From Ornithodoros turicata (Eukaryota > Arthropoda > Arachnida > Ixodida > Argasidae), in the NCBI RefSeq assembly GCF_037126465.1, contig NC_088201.1, positions 1,989,001 through 2,053,000 on the forward strand: a DNA stretch of 64,000 nucleotides, written 5' to 3'. Below are positions 8,093-18,151 of the stretch, one piece after another. The translations under genes and the position numbers were made by a program. The notes under the pieces are model-generated. The model saw only the letters and a program-made list of their open reading frames with translations, was not told the origin of the DNA and searched no databases. Position 1 is the first letter of the stretch; each line of letters opens with the position of its first letter.

Positions 8093-11014
8093 TTATTGAC
8101 GTCTTGTACAGGCGTTTCGCTTTCTATTTTCTTTAGTTGCTTCCACATTTTTCGTTGCTCTTCTGCGCCTCAGCTTTGAGGGAGTCTCATCCGAGCCCTC
8201 GGAGGCAACACACCCCTTTTGAGCATCATCTTCTTCAATGATGAATGTACAGTCTGAAGCCGCTTCATCTGTATGGTTTTCAAGTTGTCGTGCCCCTTTT
8301 GTGGCTTCGTTCACACCCATCATCTGCACAACTGGCTTCTGTTTAGTTCTCATACCAACAATGATTGTCTTATCGGCTTCGATAAGATTTGCTTTGTCCG
8401 ACAGTGGCGACCTCCTTCTTCGACCTCGTTCGGGTTTTTCACCAGCAGTGACTGTGTCGTCTGCTTTCTTTCGTAGGGTTTCAGACTTCTTTCCTGGACC
8501 TTGTTTTAGTTTTACATCAACAACTGTGTCATCTGTATTGACAAGAGTTGCTTTTTTCAGCAGAGGCTGAGACCTCTTTCTTTGAATATTTTTATCCTTG
8601 AAGCCATCATCTGAACAGTCAATTACACTGTCTCCATCGTAAAAGGACACTCTCTTCGTTTTGCGTCCAGTCCTACTCACTCGTACCTGTTTTGCCTTCC
8701 AAAGAATATCCACAATGTCCATTTCTCTGTTCTGGTCATCAAAAATCATCGCATCCGCGTTATACAGAGTCTGTTTCGATCTTACTCTGAGACTTGGCTT
8801 GGTATCAAGAATGTTCCCTGCTGTGGAAGCAATTTCTACTACATCGTGCTTCGTAGAAGTCTCCTTATTTGTGACGTTACGTCCCGTCATTCGTTTGGTG
8901 TGCGACACACCGTCCACTCTCGTGCGACATGACTTACTGACACATTCCTCCTGCTCATCATAGGTGGTGGCCCTTGAATTAGCTCCTTTCCTTGAAGCTG
9001 CGGTACAGTTTTTGCCACCGCTGCGTTTAGAGGCTCGTGCAGGCACTTTCCCCTTTCCAGTCGTATCAGGAGAAACGTTATACAGAGTCTGTTTCGATCT
9101 TACTCTGAGACTTGGCTTGGTATCAAGAATGTTCCCTGCTGTGGAAGCAATTTCTACTACATCGTGCTTCGTAGAAGTCTCCTTATTTGTGACGTTACGT
9201 CCCGTCATTCGTTTGGTGTGCGACACACCGTCCACTCTCGTGCGACATGACTTACTGACACATTCCTCCTGCTCATCATAGGTGGTGGCCCTTGAATTAG
9301 CTCCTTTCCTTGAAGCTGCGGTACAGTTTTTGCCACCGCTGCGTTTAGAGGCTCGTGCAGGCACTTTCCCCTTTCCAGTCGTATCAGGAGAAACGTTATA
9401 CAGAGTCTGTTTCGATCTTACTCTGAGACTTGGCTTGGTATCAAGAATGTTCCCTGCTGTGGAAGCAATTTCTACTACATCGTGCTTCGTAGAAGTCTCC
9501 TTATTTGTGACGTTACGTCCCGTCATTCGTTTGGTGTGCGACACACCGTCCACTCTCGTGCGACATGACTTACTGACACATTCCTCCTGCTCATCATAGG
9601 TGGTGGCCCTTGAATTAGCTCCTTTCCTTGAAGCTGCGGTACAGTTTTTGCCACCGCTGCGTTTAGAGGCTCGTGCAGGCACTTTCCCCTTTCCAGTCGT
9701 ATCAGGAGAAACGTTATACAGAGTCTGTTTCGATCTTACTCTGAGACTTGGCTTGGTATCAAGAATGTTCCCTGCTGTGGAAGCAATTTCTACTACATCG
9801 TGCTTCGTAGAAGTCTCCTTATTTGTGACGTTACGTCCCGTCATTCGTTTGGTGTGCGACACACCGTCCACTCTCGTGCGACATGACTTACTGACACATT
9901 CCTCCTGCTCATCATAGGTGGTGGCCCTTGAATTAGCTCCTTTCCTTGAAGCTGCGGTACAGTTTTTGCCACCGCTGCGTTTAGAGGCTCGTGCAGGCAC
10001 TTTCCCCTTTCCAGTCGTATCAGGAGAAACGTTATACAGAGTCTGTTTCGATCTTACTCTGAGACTTGGCTTGGTATCAAGAATGTTCCCTGCTGTGGAA
10101 GCAATTTCTACTACATCGTGCTTCGTAGAAGTCTCCTTATTTGTGACGTTACGTCCCGTCATTCGTTTGGTGTGCGACACACCGTCCACTCTCGTGCGAC
10201 ATGACTTACTGACACATTCCTCCTGCTCATCATAGGTGGTGGCCCTTGAATTAGCTCCTTTCCTTGAAGCTGCGGTACAGTTTTTGCCACCGCTGCGTTT
10301 AGAGGCTCGTGCAGGCACTTTCCCCTTTCCAGTCGTATCAGGAGAAACGTTGTTCATTTCTGAAGTTGTGGCATCTTGTTTTGTGGCATCGTGCTTGGAA
10401 TAGTTTCGTCTTGACGTGTTCTTTCTCATTGTCGTGGTAGCTTGGCGCTCAGTGGTCTTCTCGGGTTCTGTCATCACGGCTTTCTTATTTAATGGGGAGT
10501 GTAACTTCGCTGCTGTTCCGCGAGTTCCTACTCTGACTTGATCCCCAACTTTCAGTTTTGTTCTGGGCCTCAGATCATACCTTCGAGCCGGTTCAGGACT
10601 CCCGCTAACCCTTTCAGGAAGCCTACCTTTCGTGTCTTTTCCAGAAATTATCGTTGGTCGTTCCTTCTTTCGTGAGATTTTCGAAGGAACCTTTGACTTG
10701 GACGTCTCCTCCGACCACCCAATCCATCTCTCGATAAGTCTTCGCCAATCCTTGGGAAAACCGTCGTTGAATGAGGAAAGAATGAATTCTGGTACTCCAG
10801 CTTTCACACCAATATCACGCTCCACGCCACCACAGAGTTCCACTTGTGCCCCATTTGCACACATCACTCTATGCGAGGTAGCCCTCTCGGTCACATAATC
10901 ACTTACAAAGAAAGTCGTTCCGTTATTGGTGCTTGACGTCGCATAGCCCTCAATCCAAATTTTCCCGCCGGTTCCACTTGGTATTACACACCATTTGGTA
11001 AACACTGTTGCCAT
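8093..11014 (-). CDS. SANTA-domain KNL2/Mis18BP1-like protein, array copy B (973 aa, five repeats)
   Basis: Complete minus-strand open frame from the ATG at 11014 to a stop at 8093. Layout: SANTA domain (residues about 4-98, ending in FNDGFPKDW), basic linker (100-221) with RRYDLRPR at 144-151, five identical 106-residue repeats (222-751), and an acidic/basic C-terminal region (752-973) with the run RRRRATKNVEATKENRK. Compared with copies C and D, a short deletion near 8117 shifts the frame. Copy B therefore ends RNACTRRQ after ENRK, where the others read on for about 17 residues to GDDSLA or GDDSFA. The family role is centromere licensing of CENP-A; function here is inferred. The absence of introns suggests a retrogene or a secondarily intronless lineage. 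Confidence 0.75.
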   Translation of the reverse strand: MATVFTKWCVIPSGTGGKIWIEGYATSSTNNGTTFFVSDYVTERATSHRVMCANGAQVELCGGVERDIGVKAGVPEFILSSFNDGFPKDWRRLIERWIGWSEETSKSKVPSKISRKKERPTIISGKDTKGRLPERVSGSPEPARRYDLRPRTKLKVGDQVRVGTRGTAAKLHSPLNKKAVMTEPEKTTERQATTTMRKNTSRRNYSKHDATKQDATTSEMNNVSPDTTGKGKVPARASKRSGGKNCTAASRKGANSRATTYDEQEECVSKSCRTRVDGVSHTKRMTGRNVTNKETSTKHDVVEIASTAGNILDTKPSLRVRSKQTLYNVSPDTTGKGKVPARASKRSGGKNCTAASRKGANSRATTYDEQEECVSKSCRTRVDGVSHTKRMTGRNVTNKETSTKHDVVEIASTAGNILDTKPSLRVRSKQTLYNVSPDTTGKGKVPARASKRSGGKNCTAASRKGANSRATTYDEQEECVSKSCRTRVDGVSHTKRMTGRNVTNKETSTKHDVVEIASTAGNILDTKPSLRVRSKQTLYNVSPDTTGKGKVPARASKRSGGKNCTAASRKGANSRATTYDEQEECVSKSCRTRVDGVSHTKRMTGRNVTNKETSTKHDVVEIASTAGNILDTKPSLRVRSKQTLYNVSPDTTGKGKVPARASKRSGGKNCTAASRKGANSRATTYDEQEECVSKSCRTRVDGVSHTKRMTGRNVTNKETSTKHDVVEIASTAGNILDTKPSLRVRSKQTLYNADAMIFDDQNREMDIVDILWKAKQVRVSRTGRKTKRVSFYDGDSVIDCSDDGFKDKNIQRKRSQPLLKKATLVNTDDTVVDVKLKQGPGKKSETLRKKADDTVTAGEKPERGRRRRSPLSDKANLIEADKTIIVGMRTKQKPVVQMMGVNEATKGARQLENHTDEAASDCTFIIEEDDAQKGCVASEGSDETPSKLRRRRATKNVEATKENRKRNACTRRQ
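8762..10351 (-). repeat. 318-bp in-frame coding repeat, copy B (five units)
   Basis: Exactly 1590 bp, or five 318-bp units, with no visible differences between units or against copy A. In-frame expansion changes protein length by 106 residues per unit. Confidence 0.97.
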
Positions 11015-11530
11015 GCTAGTTCCACTAACGGTTTGCACAGCACAGCGCTGGGAGAAATGAACGGTTTAAATATGTGAAACAGTCTTATGGATTGGATTGG
11101 ATATAGTATGTCTGCAGCTAGCCTAAGCCAACAAGGATAGATCGGATTGGTGGATAGTGTAACGGCCGATGGCGTCGCTACTCCGCTACCACCTACCTAT
11201 AGCTTGCAAAAGAAGAAAAAAAAACTAAGGTTAATATTTAGCCCTTGGTCATTTTTAGTGGCGAGTGTCTAGTCGCTACTGCCTTACTGCTTTCAGTTTT
11301 CTACAGGTTTTCCCGTCGTATTTAATCCTTATACCGCGGAATGTAATCCTCATGCCGCCACTTTAAATCATTGTTTCGCTGGATTTAATCCTTATGCCGC
11401 CACCTTTAATCCTTATACCGTGGGGGTATATACCTTATACCTACTATGGGGTGGTATGGAACTACCTGCGTGGAACTATGCGTGGTATGGAACTATGGCC
11501 CACCGTGAGGGCCCTCATGAGGCCATGCAG
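11015..11530. other. Truncated duplicated 5' flank of copy B
   Basis: It matches the copy A flank closely to about 11420 (differences such as TTAAATCA for TTAAATCC near 11369) and then breaks off into a short scrap of the satellite (CTACTATGGGGTGGTATGGA). The large forward satellite seen upstream of copies A and C is missing here. It probably contains the copy B promoter. Confidence 0.6.
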
Positions 11531-11570
11531 TCGTCGTGAGGCCATCAATACGTGAGGGTACAACGTATTC

Positions 11571-11740
11571 CGTGAGGAGCCTCACAGATGAGGCCGTGAG
11601 GCCCTTTGTGAGGAGCCTCACCGATGAGGCCCTGAGGCCCTTTGTGAGGAACCTCACGGATGAGGCCGTGAGGCCTTTCGTGAGGAACCTCACGGATGAG
11701 GTCATGGGTCCATTCGTGAAGAGCCTCACGGATGAAGGGG
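11571..11740. repeat. 36-bp minisatellite GTGAGGAGCCTCAC...
   Basis: About 4.5 units of 36 bp. Each has a small internal palindrome (GTGAGGAGCCTCAC) followed by GATGAGGCCGTGAGGCC. Because 36 is divisible by three and the unit is partly palindromic, open frames appear on both strands, and I do not regard these as genes. Confidence 0.85.
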
Positions 11741-12030
11741 AAGCCACTGTATCCCCTCGCTTGGAGAAGGTGTGGGGCAGATGACATCACTCTGCGCGAA
11801 GGGCCAATAAAAATTCGAAGATCTTCGAGGATCGCCATGTTCCGTTCTTAGGTTTCATTCCTCCATATACAGGGTAGCCCACCAACCATGATAGAAATTC
11901 ATAGTAAAAGACGTTGGCTCCGGAGAGACATGCGGTCAAAGGATTTTTTTTTCTGCCAATAACTTTTGCCATATATTGGTAACATTTCTATTTCATTTTA
12001 ATTGACGGAAATTTAATTTCTTGAATTGAA

Positions 12031-13485
12031 CTCCGAAATTTTCCAAGGCAACCTGACGTTTTCTTTGCGGTAATGGGTTCCCCGTGGTCATTTTTCTCAG
12101 TATAGCACATAATCCCACTCGTAGTGCAATGGCAATTGCCGAAATAAATTCGTCGAAAATTCGTGGAGATGAGCCCTTGGCTCCGCCTCTTTTTTGACGG
12201 CTCTAAGTTTGAGCGCAAAGCTGCGAAGAAAGGAGGTTACATTGACACGCCACACGAGGGGGGAAAGGGTTACAAGCCTTACCCACGGAATAAACACCCG
12301 CGGTGAATGCGGGAATCAGAGCTAATCAGAGCTGCAAGCATCAGTACGAGTGGGGATTGAATGTATGGGCCGGGATTTATAACGGAGCCATTATTGGGCC
12401 AATCTTTTTCACGGGACCCCTAAATGCCAACCGCTACTGTAGCGAAATTTTAGATGCCGTGTTCAGCTTTATTGATGACCTGCCTCTTGCTGAACAAACC
12501 CGCGTGTGGTTTCAGCACGATGGGGCTCCACCTCACAGCGCGCGCCGTGCAGTACAGCTGATCCGTCACATGTTCCGTGAGAAGTGGGCTGGCCAATTTG
12601 GTCCAGTGTCATGGCCCGCCAGGTCTCCTGACTTAACGCCGATGGACTTTTACCTCGGGGGGGGGGGGGGGGGGGGATATGTTTAATGATAACAAACAAA
12701 CAAACAAAAAGAACGAGGATTTTACCTCTGGGGTCGCGTCAAAGAAGTATACAAAAGCGAACCACGATCGCAGGCTGACCAGCAGAAGAAAATCACTGCT
12801 TTCTGCTCGTCGCTTTGCAGATCCGAAATAAAAAGGGCCATGGAAGATACAATTCGGAGAGTCCACCTGTGCATTGCAGCCGATGGAGAACGCTTCGAAC
12901 GCTTTTACGCTAATGATAACCTAATCAAAGTACACAGGAAGTGTGTTGAATGTAAAGAAATCCGTAGCATATGTTGAAACAAACGAATTGAAAAAAGAAG
13001 AGAGCTGACAGGCATACAACTCTCTCTCTCACACACACATACACAGGTTCATGACAATAAGGTGGTGCAGAAAAACTACGAGACCGCTATCAGCGGTCAT
13101 AGTGAAAACAGCCGCGTACGCACCCAAAAGCAAACAAACACACTGAGCAAAACACGAATAAAGGAAAAAGAGCGCGACCCTGAAACTGACGTGGGCAAAG
13201 CTGATACCTGGCAGCGGAACTCTTCTGTGGGTTGGGTTTGTAACCCTTTCCCCCTCGTGTGGCGTGTCAATGTAACCTCCTTTCTTCGCAGCTTTGCGCT
13301 CAAACTTAGAGCCGTCAAAAAAGAGGCGGTGCCAAGGGCTCTCATTTCCACGATTTTCGGCGAATTTATTTCGGCCATTGCCATTGCATTACGAGTGCGG
13401 TTATGCGCTATACTGAGTAAAATGACGTCGGGGAATCCATTTCCGCAAAGAATACGTTAGATTGCCTTGGGAAATTTCGGAGTTG
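12031..13485 (+). mobile_element. Decayed Tc1/mariner-superfamily element with ~250-bp TIRs
   Basis: The left end (12031-12285, from AACTCCGAAATTTTCCAAGG) and the right end (about 13235-13485) are inverted repeats of about 250 bp with moderate divergence. Between them lies the remnant of a DDE transposase. The host sequence resumes at TTGCCACCAA (13484 on), matching the flank of copy D, so the element or its right end sits inside a SANTA-gene 3' flank. No clear TA target duplication was seen. Confidence 0.75.
12303..12890 (+). pseudogene. Tc1/mariner-like transposase remnant
   Basis: The reading frame contains VWAGIYNGAIIGPIFF, the second catalytic Asp in WFQHDGAPPHSA, and the third in WPARSPDLTPMDFYL, typical of the DDE domain of Tc1/mariner-type transposases. 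The N-terminal DNA-binding domain and the first catalytic Asp are missing. The frame is broken at 12657 by an insertion of about 70 bp starting with a long G run. That insertion is flanked by a repeated TTTTACCTC, after which the protein resumes as WGRVKEVYKSE. It cannot encode an active enzyme. Confidence 0.8.
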
Positions 13486-13810
13486 CCACCAATAGCAAAT
13501 GAAAAATGGAAAGGTGGGAGAGAGAGGAAAGGAAAGAGAGACGGTGGTTACTGAACTGAATAGGCCAGATCGGGCCCTCCTTTAGGACGTCCCGACTGCG
13601 AGAAGCCGGAAACCAAAGTGCTATGTTGTCTCAATAAAAAAGATCACATTCAATTCCCGTGTTAGAAAGCTTCAATGCTACATCTTACAACACAATCACG
13701 ACATGCTCAGTGAACTACAATAATTTTGACACAAGCCTCTTGACTCACGTTAGTTCTGGCCAAATTCTAAGCGTCCTTAAGTATCTTTTTTCACACAGAC
13801 CGCACAGTTT
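13486..13810. other. Duplicated 3' flank of copy C
   Basis: It matches 18685-19016 closely and 7760-8092 less closely. It includes the plus-strand retroelement-like tail and ends just before the copy C stop. No independent gene is visible. Confidence 0.6.
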
Positions 13811-15805
13811 TTAAGCTAAACTGTCATCACCCATTATTGACGTCTTGCACAGGCGTTTCCTTTGTTTTCTGTTTTCCTTAGTTGCTTCCACATTTTTCGC
13901 TGCTCTTCTGCGCCTCATCTTTGCGGGACTCTCATCCGAGCCCTCGGAGGTAACACACCCCTTTTGAGCATCATCTTCTTCAATGATGAATGCACAGTCT
14001 GAAGCCGCTTCATCTGTATGGTTTTCAAGTTCTCGTACCCCTTTTGTGGCTTCGTTCGCACCCATCATCTGCACAACTGGCTTCTGTTTAGTTCTCATAC
14101 CAACAATGGTTGTCTTATCGGCTTCGATAAGATTTGCTTTGTCCGACAGTGGCGACCTCCTTCTTCGACCTCGTTCGGGTTTTTCACCAGCAGTGACTGT
14201 GTCGTCTGCTTTCTTTCGTAGGGTTTCAGACTTCTTTCCTGGACCTTGTTTTAGTTTTACATCAACAACTGTGTCATCTGTATTGACAAGAGTTGCTTTT
14301 TTCAGCAGAGGCTGAGACCTCTTTCTTTGAATATTTTTATCCTTGAAGCCATCATCTGAACAGTCAATTACACTGTCTCCATCGTAAAAGGACACTCTCT
14401 TCGTTTTGCGTCCAGTCCTACTCACTCGTACCTGTTTTGCCTTCCAAAGAATATCCACAATGTCCATTTCTCTGTTCTGGTCATCAAAAATCATCGCATC
14501 CGCGTTATACAGAGTCTGTTTCGATCTTACTCTGAGACTTGGCTTGGTATCAAGAATGTTCCCTGCTGTGGAAGCAATTTCTACTACATCGTGCTTCGTA
14601 GAAGTCTCCTTATTTGTGACGTTACGTCCCGTCATTCGTTTGGTGTGCGACACACCGTCCACTCTCGTGCGACATGACTTACTGACACATTCCTCCTGCT
14701 CATCATAGGTGGTGGCCCTTGAATTAGCTCCTTTCCTTGAAGCTGCGGTACAGTTTTTGCCACCGCTGCGTTTAGAGGCTCGTGCAGGCACTTTCCCCTT
14801 TCCAGTCGTATCAGGAGAAACGTTATACAGAGTCTGTTTCGATCTTACTCTGAGACTTGGCTTGGTATCAAGAATGTTCCCTGCTGTGGAAGCAATTTCT
14901 ACTACATCGTGCTTCGTAGAAGTCTCCTTATTTGTGACGTTACGTCCCGTCATTCGTTTGGTGTGCGACACACCGTCCACTCTCGTGCGACATGACTTAC
15001 TGACACATTCCTCCTGCTCATCATAGGTGGTGGCCCTTGAATTAGCTCCTTTCCTTGAAGCTGCGGTACAGTTTTTGCCACCGCTGCGTTTAGAGGCTCG
15101 TGCAGGCACTTTCCCCTTTCCAGTCGTATCAGGAGAAACGTTGTTCATTTCTGAAGTTCTGGCATCTTGTTTTGTGGCATCGTGCTTGGAATAGTTTCGT
15201 CTTGACGTGTTCTTTCTCATTGTCGTGGTAGCTTGGCGCTCAGTGGTCTTCTCGGGTTCTGTCATCACGGCTTTCTTATTTAATGGGGAGTGTAACTTCG
15301 CTGCTGTTCCGCGAGTTCCTACTCTGACTTGATCCCCAACTTTCAGTTTTGTTCTGGGCCTCAGATCATACCTTCGAGCCGGTTCAGGACTCCCGCTAAC
15401 CCTTTCAGGAAGCCTACCTTTCGTGTCTTTTCCAGAAATTATCGTTGGTCGTTCCTTCTTTCGTGAGATTTTCGAAGGAACCTTTGACTTGGACGTCTCC
15501 TCCGACCACCCAATCCATCTCTCGATAAGTCTTCGCCAATCCTTGGGAAAACCGTCGTTGAATGAGGAAAGAATGAATTCTGGTACTCCAGCTTTCACAC
15601 CAATATCACGCTCCACGCCACCACAGAGTTCCACTTGTGCCCCATTTGCACACATCACTCTATGCGAGGTAGCCCTCTCGGTCACATAATCACTTACAAA
15701 GAAAGTCGTTCCGTTATTGGTGCTTGACGTCGCATAGCCCTCAATCCAAATTTTCCCGCCGGTTCCACTTGGTATTACACACCATTTGGTAAACACTGTT
15801 GCCAT
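13811..15805 (-). CDS. SANTA-domain KNL2/Mis18BP1-like protein, array copy C (664 aa, two repeats)
   Basis: Complete minus-strand open frame with its ATG at 15805. The N-terminal 221 residues are nearly identical to copy B (one clear change in the linker, QDARTSEM for QDATTSEM). Two 106-residue repeats follow, then the unshifted C-terminal end KQRKRLCKTSIMGDDSLA. The C-terminal region differs from copy B at scattered residues, so it is a distinct copy and not an assembly echo. No intron is needed to read the whole protein. Role inferred from the SANTA domain as in copies A and B. Confidence 0.75.
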   Translation of the reverse strand: MATVFTKWCVIPSGTGGKIWIEGYATSSTNNGTTFFVSDYVTERATSHRVMCANGAQVELCGGVERDIGVKAGVPEFILSSFNDGFPKDWRRLIERWIGWSEETSKSKVPSKISRKKERPTIISGKDTKGRLPERVSGSPEPARRYDLRPRTKLKVGDQVRVGTRGTAAKLHSPLNKKAVMTEPEKTTERQATTTMRKNTSRRNYSKHDATKQDARTSEMNNVSPDTTGKGKVPARASKRSGGKNCTAASRKGANSRATTYDEQEECVSKSCRTRVDGVSHTKRMTGRNVTNKETSTKHDVVEIASTAGNILDTKPSLRVRSKQTLYNVSPDTTGKGKVPARASKRSGGKNCTAASRKGANSRATTYDEQEECVSKSCRTRVDGVSHTKRMTGRNVTNKETSTKHDVVEIASTAGNILDTKPSLRVRSKQTLYNADAMIFDDQNREMDIVDILWKAKQVRVSRTGRKTKRVSFYDGDSVIDCSDDGFKDKNIQRKRSQPLLKKATLVNTDDTVVDVKLKQGPGKKSETLRKKADDTVTAGEKPERGRRRRSPLSDKANLIEADKTTIVGMRTKQKPVVQMMGANEATKGVRELENHTDEAASDCAFIIEEDDAQKGCVTSEGSDESPAKMRRRRAAKNVEATKENRKQRKRLCKTSIMGDDSLA
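14507..15142 (-). repeat. 318-bp in-frame coding repeat, copy C (two units)
   Basis: Two identical 318-bp units within the copy C coding sequence, matching the units of copies A and B. Confidence 0.97.
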
Positions 15806-17985
15806 GCTAGTTCCACTAACGGTTTGCACAGCACAGCGCTGGGAGAAATGAACGGTTTAAATATGTGAAACAGTCTTATGGATTGGATTGGATATAGTAT
15901 GTCTGCAGCTAGCCTAAGCCAACAAGGATAGATCGGATTGGTGGATAGTGTAACGGCCGATGGCGTCGCTACTCCGCTACCACCTACCTATAGCTTGCAA
16001 AAGAAGAAAAAAAAACTAAGGTTAATATTTAGCCCTTGGTCATTTTTGGTGGCGAGTGTCTAGTCGCTACTGTTAGTGCTTTCAGTTTTCTACAGGTTTT
16101 CCCGTCGTATTTAATCCTTATACCGCGGAATGTAATCCTCATGCCGCTACTTTAAATCATTGTTTCGCTGGATTTAATCCTTATGCCGCCACTTTTAATC
16201 CTTATACCGTGGCATTTAATCATTCTTCTGTTAAATTGAATCCTCGTGCTACCAATTTTAATCCTTATGCCGTGGAATTTAATCACAAATTATCGGGCTA
16301 TCTTTTCATTACTCTTTTCACTACTCTGTGATAGTGTGGGACTACCAGCATGATTTATGACCTGTTTTGACTGTTTCGTCATTTACAGTCATGTATTGAA
16401 TTTTTATGACTATACCTACTCTATGCACTACTATGGGATGGTATGGAACTACCTGCGTGATTTATGACCTTATAGACAATCTCCTTGTTTATGGCTATAA
16501 ATTGCCTTTTTGTGACCGTATCACTGCTCAATGCACTACTATGTGATAGTATGTAGGAAGGGAGTTGCCTCAGGACAGAAGCCGCCGATATTTCGAACAG
16601 AGACTGTTCTTCTGGGCGCCCAGAAGAAGAACAGTCTCTGTTCGAAATATCGGCGGCTTCTGTCCTGAGGCAACTCCCTTCCTACATCTCTACCGGTTCG
16701 CTGGATTTGTACCCATCTATGTGATAGTATGGGACTACCTGCACGATTTATGGCCTGATCTGACCATTGCTTTCTTTTCGGGTATAAATTGACTTTTCTA
16801 TGACTATGCCTACTCTATGCACTACTATTGGATGGTATGGGGCTGCCGGCATGATTTATAGCCAGTTATGACTATTTCCTTGTTTAGAGCTATAAATTGA
16901 CTTTTTATGACTACTTTATGCACCACAATGGGATGGTATAAGACTACCTATATGCTTTATACTGTTATGACTCTTTCCTTGTTTCTGGCTTTAAATTTAA
17001 TTTTTATGACTGCCTTCTCCTCCATGCACTACTATGGGGTAATGTGGGACTACCTGCAATGTTTACGACCAGTTATGACTATTTCCTCGCTTGCAGCTAT
17101 AAATTGACTATCGCTGGTAAATGCACTATTATGCGATAGTATGGGAGCACCTGCATGATCTATAACCTGTTATGACTATTTCATTGTCGTTAAGGGAAAA
17201 TTTATTATGAACGTAATACACAAGCTGTACTCAACCCATGTTTACAACAATAAATGTATTTTTATGACTATGAGTACTATTTGAACTACCATGGGTATAA
17301 TTTGAGATACCTGAATGGTTTATGACCTGTTATGGCAATTGCCTTGTTTACAGCTGCAAATGATCTTTTTGTGACTACGACTACAGTGTGCACTACAATG
17401 GAATACAACAACAGCGACAACTTTATTTTAAGATGATGAATGGGGAGTTTCATGGCCAGAAGCGATACTCTACCCCATTGCTGGTGGTGATGTGGGGAAT
17501 GAAATAACGAGTCCCTTCACGATAAGGATCCAAGTCCTATATGGTATCCAGAAAGGTCAAAAGAGCTTTGAGCGCAGAGCATTGGTGGGCTGGATTCGTC
17601 CAGGGATAATATGAGACTACCTGCACTATTTATGACATGTTATGACTGTTTCATGTTTGCAGCTTCAAATGAACTTTTTATAAATACGACTAGTATACTC
17701 CTTGCACTCCAATATAGGACTGCCTGATTTATGACATGTTATGATACTCTTCTGGTTTACAGGTACAAGTAGATTTCTTATCATTACGACTACTCCTTAC
17801 ACCGCGATGGGATAGTATAAGCACGGTAAGGCTACCTTCACGATAACGCTTGCTATGTGAGAATTCAAGAACTGGGCTCACGTCATTTTAACATAGAAGG
17901 CCTGTGACGCACAAAGACATCAATGAAGCGATAAATTGTAGGGAAATATGAAGAGCATTATAAAGAACTGATGACAAGGATGTGG
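15806..17985. repeat. Duplicated 5' flank of copy C with forward satellite array
   Basis: This is the same order as 2105-4280: conserved proximal flank, TTTAATCC minisatellite (16096-16290), then the ~110-bp satellite in forward orientation (about 16290-17830). The shared palindromic insertion is at 16554-16716 and the LINE tail at about 17406-17600. Differences from 2105-4280 are scattered substitutions and small indels, so the block duplication is older than the A/B coding identity. Confidence 0.8.
16554..16716. mobile_element. Palindromic insertion, block-C copy of 2855-3017
   Basis: A 163-bp fold-back element flanked by CTATGTGATAGTATG at 16539-16553 and 16717-16731, with the same tail. 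One arm mismatch present in the 2855 copy (TTTCGGACAG) reads TTTCGAACAG here, making these arms a better palindrome. Confidence 0.75.
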
Positions 17986-17996
17986 TACTGTGATGT

Positions 17997-18151
17997 AACA
18001 ACAAACACCGTTGGGCTAGTTGGTAAGGATACAGCATGGTAGAAAAGCGCACAGAAGACACGGACAAAAGGAGACGACACCACTTGCGCAGTAGCGCAAG
18101 TGGTGTCGTCTCCTTTTGTCCGTGTCTTCTGTGCGCTTTTCTACCATGCTG
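17997..18151. mobile_element. Palindromic insertion with 11-bp TSD
   Basis: A 155-bp insert is flanked by TACTGTGATGT at 17986-17996 and 18152-18162. The equivalent site at about 4285 is empty. It begins with GTTGGGCTAGTTGGTAAGGA, which resembles a tRNA-type A box. Two inverted arms of about 55 bp follow, carrying GCGCACAGAAGACACGGACA, and meet at GCGCAGTAGCGC near 18092. It shares the head-plus-palindrome design of the insert at 4393-4645. Confidence 0.75.

Noticed and set aside
11015..11038. Starting the SANTA proteins 8 codons upstream (MQTVSGTS...)
   Set aside because: The upstream codon is GTG, not ATG. The first ATG gives MATVFTKW directly before the SANTA domain, and copy D also has its ATG there.
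11493..11838. Open frames on both strands over the GTGAGGAGCCTCAC minisatellite
   Set aside because: They result from a partly palindromic 36-bp period and have no gene-like features.
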